From contig JAPZLL010000034.1 of NCBI GenBank assembly GCA_036250225.1, positions 1 through 64,000 of the forward strand: a stretch of DNA of 64,000 nucleotides. Reading direction: 5' to 3'. Shown in pieces: positions 48,253-58,807 of this stretch. The DNA comes from Cercophora sp. LCS_1 (lineage: Eukaryota > Ascomycota > Sordariomycetes > Sordariales > Lasiosphaeriaceae). A program made the position numbers and the translations under genes. Under the pieces are notes generated by a model. It made no database searches, was not told the origin of the DNA, and saw only the letters and a list, made by a program, of their open reading frames with translations. Numbering within the stretch: position 1 is the first letter of the stretch; every line of letters starts with the position of its first letter.

Positions 48253-49475
48253 GTTTTTATGAAGCGCGATATGACACGTCTAGTCGCGGGGATAATGGAG
48301 GAAGGGAACTGGATCGACACCACTCTTTTCTTTGTCAATCTTTTCTTTGATTCGCTCGAGAAGGAAGAAGGAATGGCAGACATGACATCGCATACCCGTC
48401 ACACCACAACCCCGACGATTGGGTCAACGTCGTCTTTTTTTTATCTCCGGGTTTGGCTTTTCTCTTTTCGTGTTGCTGGGAATCCGCAATAAGATTGGGC
48501 CTGAACTAGAATGATACCCGTTGCTTTTGCGCGTTCTTTTCACTGGGGTCGAACAGGCTAGGGGGCCCAGAGGGGGCAGAGACCCGCCTTTTCTGTCGTT
48601 ATCCTGTATCTACTTTTTTTCTGTTTCCTTGTCGCTGATATGAATGCGAAGCTTGCATAAGTAGGGAGGGTAATCTCTGGGGGCCAGGAGCGAAGAGGCT
48701 AGGGAGGTGTTTGCTGCATTGCACATATTTCGCACTCGTTCTTTACTGTAAACTGATCTGCAATGACGGCTTGTATCATGAATCTCTGTAGTGTTAGGAT
48801 CGCCGTGGTGGTGGTGCTAGGCACCGTAATCTAATCACTCCCTTATCTGAAGTCTCAAGCCTGATCCTCGCAGTGAACGTGAATCCTCCCGTCTGGGGTA
48901 TGCAGAAACTAGCAAGCTTGCCTCAGACGGCTTTAAGGTGCTGACCCCTCCCGACGGGTCGGATACTGTGCGGGTTACACTGCATGGCTGACTTGGGCGT
49001 CTCGTCATCCAATAAGACACGGGTCGGTCCGGACACAATTGCACGAGGACTCTGCATCGAGTTAGACCCGAACAAGCAAATGGTGGGCTTTCTGCTGAAA
49101 GATCACCAGCTGACACTGCTGTCACAGTTCACTGTATCACAGCGGGGAAGTCCCTCAGCGTGCGTCCCCCATCATGTCGCCGGTGTGCGCTGGCTGGCTG
49201 CGGGCGGGGTGATGATGTTTTTGTGGCCCATTCATTGATTGGCGCGGGGGCGTGGCCGGGATAGACACGATTGCAATGTTTCCTCTTCTGGTGGACTGCA
49301 AGGCGACCATGGGCTAGCGTCAGCCTTGATGCGGGGGATATCGTCTCGGATTTGCGAGGCCTGGGTCGTGGCTGCCAAAGTTGTCGGAGTGATAAGCTTG
49401 GGCGAGACTTCCCCAGCCTGCCATCCTCTCTTTTTCCCCAGCCGCTGCAGCATTGGCCAACTTTGTGTCAACACC
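48253..49475. other. intergenic between coiled-coil gene and P450
   Basis: Left part is the 3' flank of the coiled-coil gene, right part the P450 promoter. No gene recognised; short open frames lack any recognisable sequence. Confidence 0.5.
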
Positions 49476-51138
49476 ATGGCGCTTGGCGATCTCGTCTCGT
49501 CTGTGACATACGCCCAAATCGGGGGCCTTTTGGGGCTTCTCGCTGTTTACACACTCTACGGAGCGATCTGGCGGCTGCGCCTCAGTCCCATCGCTCACGT
49601 CCCCGGCCCTAGGCTGGCGGCCCTGACATGGTGGTACGAGTTCTACTACGACATCATCCTCGGCGGACAGTATGTCTTCAAGATCCTCGAGCTACATAAC
49701 CAGTACGGACCAATCGTGCGCATCAACCCTTACGAAGTTCACATTCGGGACCCGGACTTCTTCCCGCAGCTGTATCCAAACTCGAACAAGCGCCGTGACC
49801 GCTGGCACTTTTACACGAAGCAATTCGGTGCCCCTGGTTCAGGAGTGGGCACAATCGACCACGACCTGCATCGGCTACGCCGCGCCGCCGTCAACCCCTT
49901 CTTCTCCACGGCCTCTGTCCGCCGCCTCCAACCCGTGATCGAATCTTGCGTCGACGCCCTCCTCTCTCGCCTCCACTCGGATGGCCTTCTCCCCGACAAG
50001 AAGCCGATCGACATTCTGTACCCCTTCTCGGCCTTCACCCACGACGTCATCAACGAATACGCCTTTGCTCGACACTCCGCAAACACGTCCCTCCCAGATT
50101 ATGGCGCCTTTGAAACCGACTCCCTCCTCACCGGCACGGTAATACAAACCCCTGCTTTTGGTTTCCGAAAAATTAGGGAGCTAACCAACCCAGCACTATG
50201 GCAAAGCCCTCCAACACATCTCCCCCTTACTTACCCTCACAACGCTCCTCCCTGACCCAGTCCTCTCCGCCCTAGTACCCGGCTGGGCCGGCTTCCTGTC
50301 TATCAAAAGATCCATTCACAGCCAAATCGCCTCCATCCAGTCCACCCTCAACACGCCCGCCTGGACCCTGGACGTCTCCCACCCCACTATTTTCCACGAG
50401 CTTCTCTCCTCCAAGATCCTCCCGCCCAGCGAGAAAACGCTCCTCCGCCTCGCAGAGGAGGGCCAAGTTCTCGTCCAAGCCGGTACACTCACCGCGTCAT
50501 GGGCACTCGCCTTGGCGACGTATTTTCTCCTCTCTCAGCCCTCCACCCTCCAAAAACTACGGGACGAGCTGGAGAAACACATCCCCGATCCAGGTTTGAG
50601 TGTGCCGCTCGCGGAGCTGGAACAACTACCCTATCTGAGGGCATTGGTAAAAGAGACAGTACGGCACAGCCTTGGCGCCTCTGGGCGATCGGCCCGTGTT
50701 TGCCCCGATGAAGACCTCATCTTCGTCGACAAAGCAGGAAGCAAGTGGGTGTTACCACGGGGCGTGGCGGTGGCTATGACCAACTACTACACGGCGCGAG
50801 ACCCGGACATATACAAAGACCCGTTTGAGTTCCGGCCGGAAAGATGGATCGATAGCGATGCGGAGGAGATCGCGAGAATGGACAAGTATTTGACCGTGTT
50901 TAGCGGAGGTGCCAGAGTCTGCTTGGGCATGTGGTTGGCGCAAGCAGAGATCACACTGGGGTTGGCTAAGTTGTGGAGGGTATGGGGTACCGAGGGGGAT
51001 CGAAGGAGGGCGGATGTTGGGCGAATGAGGCTATTTGAGACTAACATCAGGGATGTGACGATGGCGGCAGATTATTTCATTCCCATTCCGTGGAAGAGTA
51101 CAAAAGGCGTGAGGGTTGTGCTGAAAAGCTTCGAGTGA
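49476..51138 (+). CDS. cytochrome P450 monooxygenase (CYP58/trichodiene-oxygenase-like)
   Basis: Two exons, 49476-50138 and 50194-51138, give 535 residues. The 55-nt intron (GTAATA...ACCCAG) joins L-L-T-G-T to H-Y-G-K-A-L-Q-H-I. An N-terminal membrane anchor (G-G-L-L-G-L-L-A-V-Y-T-L-Y-G-A-I-W) precedes the Pro-rich hinge H-V-P-G-P-R. I-helix: Q-A-G-T-L-T-A-S. K-helix E-x-x-R: K-E-T-V-R. PERF-type motif: F-R-P-E-R-W. Heme-binding loop: F-S-G-G-A-R-V-C-L-G, with the axial cysteine. The enzyme should be ER-bound and need a P450 reductase. The region R-I-N-P-Y-E-V-H-I-R-D-P-D-F resembles the trichodiene-oxygenase-like group used widely in fungal secondary metabolism; no terpene synthase or other backbone enzyme is in the window, so the substrate is unknown. 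It is convergent with the adjacent regulator gene. Confidence 0.95.
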
Positions 51139-51615
51139 TTGTTGTCACCATTGATATTCGGGAATGCCTTCTTCTTTAGAATGGGGCACGTTGGGATGGA
51201 TGTTGGACCCAGAAAGAATATACAGATTGATTGGGCCAAAAAATGCAAAAGCTCAGGTCCTGGGTTTTTCTGAATCTTGCAACTGGCGACCACGCCACCT
51301 AGTAGAATCGAACCCAGGACTTTACGAAACCGTGTGTGGCATACCACGCATGCGCGCACCGGGACGATTTCTAGTCGGCTGTGTGAGCAAGACGAAGCTC
51401 AATGCCGCTCGGCCGCGACGTCCTTCTTTCTAAGCCCAACTTGACAGAACCTGTCCTCCGGGCACTTATGTGGTTCTTGGACCCGCCGTTCCCTTATTGT
51501 TCGTCTTCCTTCATCCACCCCCTGCCAAGAAAGTAAACAGACCCACTACATCAGACAACAATAACAACAACAACAACGGAGACCATTTTGTACCTATCTT
51601 TTCCGCACACCTTCC
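51139..51615. other. 3'-3' spacer between P450 and regulator
   Basis: No gene. The minus strand at about 51265-51345 contains a tRNA-like GGTTCGATTC word but no cloverleaf (see rejected list). An AAC repeat lies at about 51558-51577. Confidence 0.5.
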
Positions 51616-54600
51616 TCATCCATCGACAGCCCCTGCAAAACATCCTCGTCCTCCCGACCCGCTCCCAAGATCCGCCAGCAACGTCACCAAACTCTCGACC
51701 AACGGCGGTAGAGGCTCAGTCCGCACAGGGTAATTTTCCTTGAGCACGCTCCGCGCAATCCCCAACACAGCGCCCGCATTCGATAGTAACTCTGCGTTCC
51801 TTGCGGCACCGCCGCCGTAATCCACGGCTCCAAGTGCCGGTGTGCCCCGATTTATCTGCAAAAACGCACTTGTCTCCGTCGTCTCCTCTCCATCAACCAA
51901 CACCACAGGGTCCGCCCCTAGACCCTGGCTCTCGCTATTAGATAGCAACCCGAATGCCCAGAGCGTAAGACCGGCAAAGTACACAGCCATGGCGCTGAAT
52001 CCTCGCAGTGAAGCGGGCGGCATTCGTCGCGCGCAACGAAACACCTGACCCGCGTGCCAAACAGCGTAACGCGAATCCGCACTTCGCACCCAGACGTCCT
52101 CGAGCTGTATCGACACATGCTTGGCTTCTTCTTCACCTGCTTTCCCCGCAAATATTTGAAGCTCATCAAGGGAAACATGAAGCGTCATCTTCAGCGTTTC
52201 CGCCACCAGAGACAGCTCCGGGTTGGTAGATGTTGGCATCCGAGATGCAAACTCGCAGAGGTCTTGGTATATCTCCTGTTTTTGCGCTTCAACCCGCTGT
52301 CGACGCATCTCATTCTTCTCGGGCCGGGTGGGCACCTGGGTCCGTTGGAAACAGATCCTGGCACTTTCCCGATGTGCCGTGATCAGTCCATGAAAGCTGT
52401 AGAGTAAAGTTGTGTAGCAGAGTTCGACGTCTGATAAATTGCCCAGAGAGTCTAGAGTACCAAGATGATCCTGAAGCTCGCCCAGCCGGAAGGTGGTTTG
52501 AGATTCGCTGGCCGTTGCCAAATATCGGGGCTTGGAAAGGTAGGTAGCTCGCCATGCTTCCGGTGATGAAGCGCGCCATAGATCGCGAGCTGCTGGGACG
52601 CTAAAGCGTAACTCAGCAAAGGACAAAAGAGGGGGTCTTTGGAAGGCGATAGATGTTTGCACATCGTGAAGAAAGAGGTGAAGGGCAAGTCTTCGCAGTG
52701 AGTCAAGCTTGTCAGCATCATCCACCCACGCAGCGAACGGAACGGATACTTACCGCTTAAATGACTCTCTCTCGACAAATCTTTTCCACTTTGCCTCGAG
52801 TACATCAAGCGGATCCGACTCCGAAGGCACAAGCACGTTCGATTCCCGGTCTGGCAGCAGGACCCCAGCACGCCTGAGCATCTTGGCCAAAAGCATCAGC
52901 AGGGGTGCAAAAGAAGAGAACGCAAGGGCGACATACTGTCACAAGAGGCAGAAGAAAGCCCTCGGAGAGCTCTGTTCTCCGCTTGAAGCCGCTCCATACC
53001 CCAATGTCCAAAGACAGCATGTATGTCTGAATACAGTCGAGCTTTCTGGTATTGGAGTTGCTACCCTCAAACTGACATGGCATGTAGTGAGCATCTTGGA
53101 CACGCATGGTCAATTGGGGTTCTAAATGGGCATCTTACCAGCACGAATAACCTCAGACGAACAATTTCCTGCATTGCAAGACCAAATTGCCAGATAGCTG
53201 GTACAGAAATAAACGAAGCCCCATTTGCAATCACACAGGCAAGCAGCTCGGGGAGTGTTTCCTGAGGGTCGAACGATCCAACGTGGATCCAGCTGTAACA
53301 AGGGTGATATTCATCGTGCACAAAGTGAGCTTGCAGGAGATAATCGAGCAGCTCCAGCGAAGGGAATGAGGGCGCGCGTCCATGACTCTTTGCCTCGGCG
53401 AGGACGATAGCGAAAAGATTGTCCCTTGTGGCGGCCGCCATCTTCAAATTGCTCGTGAGGCCAGCTGCCGAACGACAAAAGTCGGAGACAGACCGAGAGA
53501 AGGTGGCATCCTCGTTGAGTTGCAGCCCCTCTGTGTCTCTCTGGACGTAGTCGATAGGATACTCTGGCTCCCATAGCCATGGCGATCGTTTGAACGCCTC
53601 ATGGCGTTTACCAACCTCCCGGGAACCATGATGTTTTGTTCTTAGCGGGGCCCCGGCGCTGGTGGACCGGGAGCCCGGGCTTGAGTCATAAGGAGGCAAA
53701 GAAATATCGCCAAAGTTGAAGTCCCATGAGCCAAAGTCGATATCCTGAAACACATTGCTCATAGAGCCGACGAAGAGCATGTCGCTGCTGAAGTCCACCG
53801 TTGCAGGTTCCATATGAAAAGCATCCGTGATCCTGACATGGCTACTGGCCATACCGGAATTAGGATCATCGAGGATGTTAGACACCCTAAAGAGAACATC
53901 AGAGGGCACATCAGCGGCGGGAGGAGAGGTTATGGTATCATCCACCGAGGAGAAGCCGGAGCCACTTTCGGAAAGAGTTCGATATTTCTGCGCTTTTTTG
54001 GTGGGCATTTCACAAGCAAGATCTTTTGCTCGGCAACGGGAACACGGCTTTTGGTCTTCGCATTTTGCTTTGGCGGCTGCGCAACCGAGACAGGCCTCGA
54101 CGGCACGATCGGTACGGCGGATGACTCGACCTGTCCCATCGATATCTCTGTCATGAGTATTTTCGTGGCGTGTGAGCAGGTCCCTGTGCCCAGCGTCGTG
54201 TCAGTCGACCTCAACGTTTTGCGAGTCAAGGCTCTGTATACGTACGGGCGGTTAAACCGTTTTGGACATCGAGAGCAGGAATAATTCCTGGCATTTTCGT
54301 GTGATCGCAGGTGCCTCTGAAGATGATCTGCACGCTCATAGACCCTCTTGCAGAGCTGGCAAACGTGGGATGGGGAGGACGTGGGCGTGGGCGCGAGGGT
54401 CGGAAGCGTGGGTGGGGGGTTGGTAGCGACACGTCCAGCTCTCTTTGGACGCTTAGAAAGAGGTTGGCTCTGGTTCCGGCTCTGGCTTACACGACCACCG
54501 TCAGAAGGCGTAGTGGCAAAGATGGTGGTAAACAGGAGGTCGGATTCGGCAGCGTTGCACAGAATGTCGATTCCATCCTGATCCATGTTAGGCTCCAAAT

Positions 54601-54646
54601 CCAACGAGGAATGGTCAAGCTGATGGTGCGGCCTGGAGGGCAGCAT
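51616..54646 (-). CDS. transcription factor with C2H2 and Zn2Cys6 fingers
   Basis: Five exons, 54646-54246, 54183-53139, 53071-52937, 52881-52754 and 52690-51616, encode 927 residues; introns are 62, 67, 55 and 63 nt. Two C2H2 fingers come first (C-Q-L-C ... H-L-Q-R-H-L-R-S-H, then C-S-R-C-P-K-R-F-N-R-P-D-L-L-T-R-H-E-N-T-H). The second finger is rebuilt only after intron 1 is removed. About 20 residues later comes a Zn2Cys6 binuclear cluster: C-L-G-C-A-A-A-K-A-K-C, then C-S-R-C-R-A-K-D-L-A-C. The remaining 700 residues hold the fungal-specific transcription factor middle domain (L-L-D-Y-L-L-Q-A-H-F-V-H and T-Y-M-L-S-L-D-I-G-V-W-S-G-F-K). Nuclear regulator; targets unknown. Position between the P450 and the dehydrogenase suggests local control. 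The start at 54646 is the first ATG after an in-frame stop; 54586 is the alternative. Confidence 0.93.
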
Positions 54647-55520
54647 GGCCGGGAAGGTGGAGGGGAGAGAACCGGTGGGGCCGCGACCGGTCTGGTGGGA
54701 TGCGGCTTGGTGTTGATTGCTCCTTCTGTCAACGGTTTGTGATCCGGTCGGCACCCTGACAGCACTGTCTTCAGCTAATTACCGAGACGTCTCCAGTCTT
54801 TGGATGGGGCGACAAAAGAGAAAAAAACGTGCCCATCTTCAGAACGGCAAGCTCCTTTGCCCTTCGCTTTGACTTTGCTGTTTCTCTCCGTTCTTCCACT
54901 TCGATGCGCCTGGTTTCAAATTGGCCAATTATTTCTTGCATTTCGCCTCGGACCTTCTTCCATGGCCAATCGCTGCACACCGGTCGCCCATTCTAGATTA
55001 TATCACAGCCGACCCCAGTTGCCGAACAGTCGCATTGGGAAAGCGTCTTGGCTCGATCCGAGACTCGAACCCAAAATGCCTCTCACCAAAAAACACCACG
55101 CAAGTGTCTCACGAGGCTTGGCACCACACACCACAACTGAAGGACACCACCAAGTCAGCCTGGGAGACACCCGGGGCGCGGTTGGGCTTGGAACGGTGAG
55201 CCTGAAATGGAAACCGTTGTTCCACATAATGCAAGCACCGAATCCCGATTGGCCAGTCATCAGGATGTCGAACGAGTCCCCAACCCGAAGAGCTCGCATC
55301 TTGATGCCGCATGAGTCACGCCGCTAGGAGATACCGACTAGGGGATACCGACAGCAGTCACCGAAGACCAACGATGAAGCCAAATTACTAGAATTTCTGA
55401 GGTTGTCATTATGATTAAGAGTTCAACGATGTATTCTACAAGTATGAAAAAACCACTCTCAGTCTCTCACAGGAAAGATTGATCCGGACAAGTCACATTC
55501 AACTCATTGTGTTGATCAAG
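54647..55520. other. divergent promoter of regulator and dehydrogenase
   Basis: The two genes are transcribed away from each other across about 870 bp, so shared regulation is possible. No gene recognised. A 175-codon plus-strand open frame (54800-55327) has no recognisable content. Confidence 0.5.
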
Positions 55521-56480
55521 ATGAACCCAGTCAACACCAAGCCATACAACCTCCCGCCAGATGCCCTCTGGCTAGGTGAGCTTCCACAATGCCCATATCT
55601 TCTTCAGTGCTCTGGCTAATTCAATCCCATCAAAGTGACGGGATGCTCATCTGGCATTGGTCGAGCCATCGCAACTCTTATTGCGAGCAAACCTAACCAC
55701 CGTCTCATCGCTACTGCCCGCAAGCTAGGTGATCTGTCCTATCTCCCTGACGGCAGCCCAAACATCGTCAAGCTCGCCCTGGATGTTACATCCCCCATTT
55801 CGGTCAAATCGGCCTTTTTACAGGCGGCGAAACACTTCGGAGATGAGTTTCATCCCGACATCGTTGTCAACAACGCTGGATACTCACTGTCCGGAGATAC
55901 CGAATCAGCTACCGAGGAAGAAACACACCAAGAGATTGAAACTCTCTTCTTCGGCACCGCTCGCGTGACAACTTCTGCCATCGAGGTCATGCGTCAGCAC
56001 AAGAACCACAGAGGCGGTGTCATATTCAACATCTCTTCGCTCGCCGGATTGTGTGCTTTCCCCGGCCACGCTTACTATCATGCCGGGAAGTTTGCAGTTG
56101 AGGGCTGGTCAGAGAGTGTCGCCAGGGAGATGCATCCCGACTGGAATATCAACATTTGCATTGTCGAACCCAGCGGGGTCAAGACCAACTTTGAAGGTCA
56201 CAGCAAGGTTCGCACAAAGCCTCACCCTGCCTATGCCGCCGATGACATGCCTGCCCGGAAGTTGGAGAAGTACGTCGAGGTGGGTTTGAAGCGTGGTATG
56301 GGCATGGAGCCCAAAGCTGTCGCCGAAGCGGTTTACAACATCGCCAATCGTGGCAAGAAGGTCCCACTACGTCTCCCTCTCGGTGCAACGGCCTGGAAGT
56401 TGGCAAAGGCAAAGTTTGAAGGGCTCTTGGATCAATTCGATGCTGTCAAGGATATCAGCGCTATGGGCGAGGAGCTTTGA
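55521..56480 (+). CDS. short-chain dehydrogenase/reductase (classical SDR)
   Basis: Two exons, 55521-55575 and 55636-56480, encode 299 residues. The 60-nt intron (GTGAGC, GGCTAAT branch, CAAAG) splits the valine of the cofactor motif and restores W-L-V-T-G-C-S-S-G-I-G-R. This T-G-x3-G-I-G loop binds NAD(P). N-N-A-G-Y-S is the structural motif, N-I-S-S-L-A-G carries the catalytic serine, and Y-H-A-G-K supplies the Tyr and Lys of the active site; the set is complete. The R in T-A-R after the second beta strand suggests an NADP(H) preference. Soluble oxidoreductase; substrate unknown. Without exon 1 the open frame begins at a GTG, so the ATG at 55521 is supported by the splice. Confidence 0.93.
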
Positions 56481-57604
56481 AAACCAAGGAGCCAGTTCTG
56501 CATTTCTGTGGCTCAAGTGCATCTTGTATCCGCCGATGACCCTTCCAGTTTACTTTTTCCCCCAGAAAGTTTTTAAAACCCCTATCCCATCTGCGAAAGA
56601 TGAACGTGATCACCAATGAGTAGACCTACGACCTCCCAATCCCCAACCCCCAACCCCCAAATCAAATGCCACCGATTCACGTCTGCCAGGCGGGGTACCA
56701 CATGGGAAAATGCAACAAGGTGGCGTCACCGACGTGACGCAAGAAACAGACGACTCTCCCGCTGCACGACACCCCCCTCGTTCAACACCACAACCGCCGT
56801 GTTCATTTTAATTATCATTCGTCATCCAACGACAAGCTTATGCGTGACATCCAATCACTTGACGCATCAATCTTCGCCATTCTCACCCTAGCAAGCTTAT
56901 TCGTGATCTCCTTGTTTTTCAAATACCAATGTCAGACCAAGCTCTCGGAATATCGCCGCAAGACAAATCACAAGATGCAAAAGGGTAAGATATGCATCCG
57001 GTGCCGGCCAAACGCACAACGGAGTAACAATTTATCTCGATGCCCAAGGGCTCACGAAAGCTGCATTGGGGTGGTTACCATTTCTGCGGCGTAACCCCGG
57101 AAGATTCTCAGGGGGTTCAAAACAAATCTACCTCATCAGCCTGTCGGAAGTTGCGCCTGACCGTAACACGTGGGGTAATGTACGACAACGTTGTGGCGTT
57201 GTGCTATTGTGTATCCTCGAGGAACGCTCAGCTATATCTTGTTTTATCGGTCTTCGACGAACTTGATCGACCACAAGTGTTCGTATGTCAGGGGGATCGC
57301 TAATTACTTTTTGGGTTGGGTCACAAGGGCCATGGGCTAAGGACGCAGTGAAATCAAGTTGCAAACAAATCGTGTTTAAGGATAGTGAGTACATCCAATG
57401 TTAGCCATCGCGAGCGAAAGAAGCCCATACCAACGCCGTGCCATGGGCTTGCAAAGCCTCGTCCTCGAGCCCAATACCGCCGCGTTGCCCTTTTAAACCC
57501 ACACCACATTCACCAGTTTTCGTTCAAACCGTAAATCATGACAACTTCGAGTGGTCAGACGATGTTCATATGCGTCGCCATGAACCCGGGGATGGGTCGA
57601 GTCC
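56481..57604. other. intergenic, one small ORF of doubtful status
   Basis: An 84-codon open frame at 56840-57094 (+) begins with ATG, has one hydrophobic segment (I-F-A-I-L-T-L-A-S-L-F-V-I-S-L-F-F) and then a basic stretch with C-I-R-C. It could be a small membrane protein, but nothing else supports it. Confidence 0.35.
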
Positions 57605-57888
57605 TCAGTAGCAGTGCGTTCCGCAGTATCCACACGCTCTGCCGGGGATGACCCAAACATCAGGGCCGCCTTCGGAGCACTTGGGGCAGCGGACTCCAGG
57701 AAGCTGTCGATTTAACGTATGTTAGTCAGAAAGCCAAGCTCACATGACAAATGGTTTCTGTGACAGAGCCGCCGCTGCCGGGGATGGGGCCTCGTGTTGG
57801 CGGCTGGAAGTGTGGCGACTGAGCAATGAGAGCAAAGGGATGACGGTACCATTGTGGGTAGGATTGTGCTCTGCTGAGAGGAACCCAT
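57605..57888 (-). CDS. tiny cysteine-rich protein, frame break near the 5' end
   Basis: The last exon, 57703-57605, encodes L-P-G-V-R-C-P-K-C ... V-W-V-I-P-G-R-A-C-G-Y-C-G-T-H-C-Y, a compact set of five cysteines (C-x2-C ... C-x2-C-x3-C) that resembles a small zinc-binding module. A 40-nt intron (GTGAGC, GACTAAC, CGACAG) links it in phase to P-T-R-G-P-I-P-G-S-G-G-S-V-T-E-T-I-C-H. That exon's frame contains no ATG down from an upstream stop. The only sensible ATG (57888, context CTAAAATGG, start M-G-S-S-Q-Q-S-T) is in another frame. A one-base length change near 57865 would join the two and yield about 80 residues. This may be a sequencing error, a recent mutation or a missed splice. Function unknown. 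Confidence 0.55.
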
Positions 57889-58558
57889 TTTAGTGGTTTG
57901 AGGGTAGGCGTCCCGTGTGCCGCTTGGCGGTGGATGGATGGTCCTGGCAGGGGGTGATCGTGGGGTGCCAAGAATGGGGACGGCAAAGTGGGAACTGTGA
58001 TGAAGAGAGGCACCCCGATAGATGGGAAAGATCAGTCTTGGTCGAGTTGAGACTTGTTGGTGATGTGAAGTGTGCGGACGAAATGAGTGAGGAAGGGCTG
58101 GATATATAGATATCCTGGAGACCGCCAGCGACTACGCTTAGCCCCTCGGATGGGAAGGGCGTTTGTTCGCGATGCTGGGCACGCTTGAGTCTCGGCTTGG
58201 ACCGGAATGGAAAAGCGACGAGTGACGGTCCCTGCACCTAGAGGACTCCATAATGAGTCTTTGTCGTCTGATCCTAATGTGTCTTTCCGCCACCGATGAG
58301 GTGAGAACAAGCACACTGCGGGATGCTGCAGAGAGGAGACATCCGGTGTGCCTGTCCAAGACCCGCGGGGTGTGTGTGGTCTGTGTCGATATCGCAGCGG
58401 GGGTGAGAACTGAGAAGCGGTGCCGGGAACCTGGTTCTGCCGGGGCAAACGGAGAGACAAAAAAAGCAAAACAACGGCTATGAGAATGTTATCGGCAGAG
58501 TGGCAACTTGGAATCGGGTAATGACCCTTGGATGGGGAGAGGAGACGACGGGCAGGCG
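57889..58558. other. 5' flank of the tiny cysteine-rich gene
   Basis: Contains the TATA-like palindrome at 58100-58115 and a pyrimidine-rich leader on the minus strand. No other gene recognised. Confidence 0.45.
58100..58115 (-). promoter_or_regulatory. TATA-like near-palindrome upstream of the cysteine-rich gene
   Basis: GGATATCTATATATCC on the minus strand, about 210 bp before the ATG at 57888. It is followed by a CA/CT-rich leader, as expected for a strongly expressed fungal gene. Confidence 0.35.
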
Positions 58559-58807
58559 TTAGACACCGAGCTCAGCCCCACAGAGCAGACAGCATCTTTC
58601 GATGCCGGCCGCAAAGTACGCTTCAGCGCCGTCTAGATCACACTCTGAGAACCGCCCGGGAGCCTCAATTGGATGCTGCCATGATGCCGGGTTTGCTTCG
58701 TCATGGGCTAGCGGGGTGTGCGGGTGGGGGGAGGCCAAGGGGTGCGCCTTTGGGACTGTGTGTCGCTTCTCTCGGGGTTTGAAGTTGAAGATGCGCGACA
58801 GGGACAT
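58559..58807 (-). CDS. hypothetical small ORF (82 residues)
   Basis: ATG-initiated open frame, M-S-L-S-R-I-F-N-F-K-P-R-E-K, ending D-G-A-E-A-Y-F-A-A-G-I-E-R-C-C-L-L-C-G-A-E-L-G-V. The middle is Pro/His-rich. The C-terminal C-C-L-L-C and the balanced composition make it a little more protein-like than neighbouring open frames. I recognise no family. It may be one exon of a larger gene or a chance frame. Confidence 0.25.
   Translation of the reverse strand: MSLSRIFNFKPREKRHTVPKAHPLASPHPHTPLAHDEANPASWQHPIEAPGRFSECDLDGAEAYFAAGIERCCLLCGAELGV

Noticed and set aside
51265..51345. tRNA-like sequence on the minus strand (TGGGTTCGATTCT)
   Set aside because: The T-loop word is good but the T-stem does not pair, and no matching 5' acceptor strand (GCCACCT) lies upstream.
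55050..55085. Second tRNA-like T-loop word (GGGTTCGAGTCTC, minus)
   Set aside because: No paired T-stem, anticodon arm or acceptor stem could be built.
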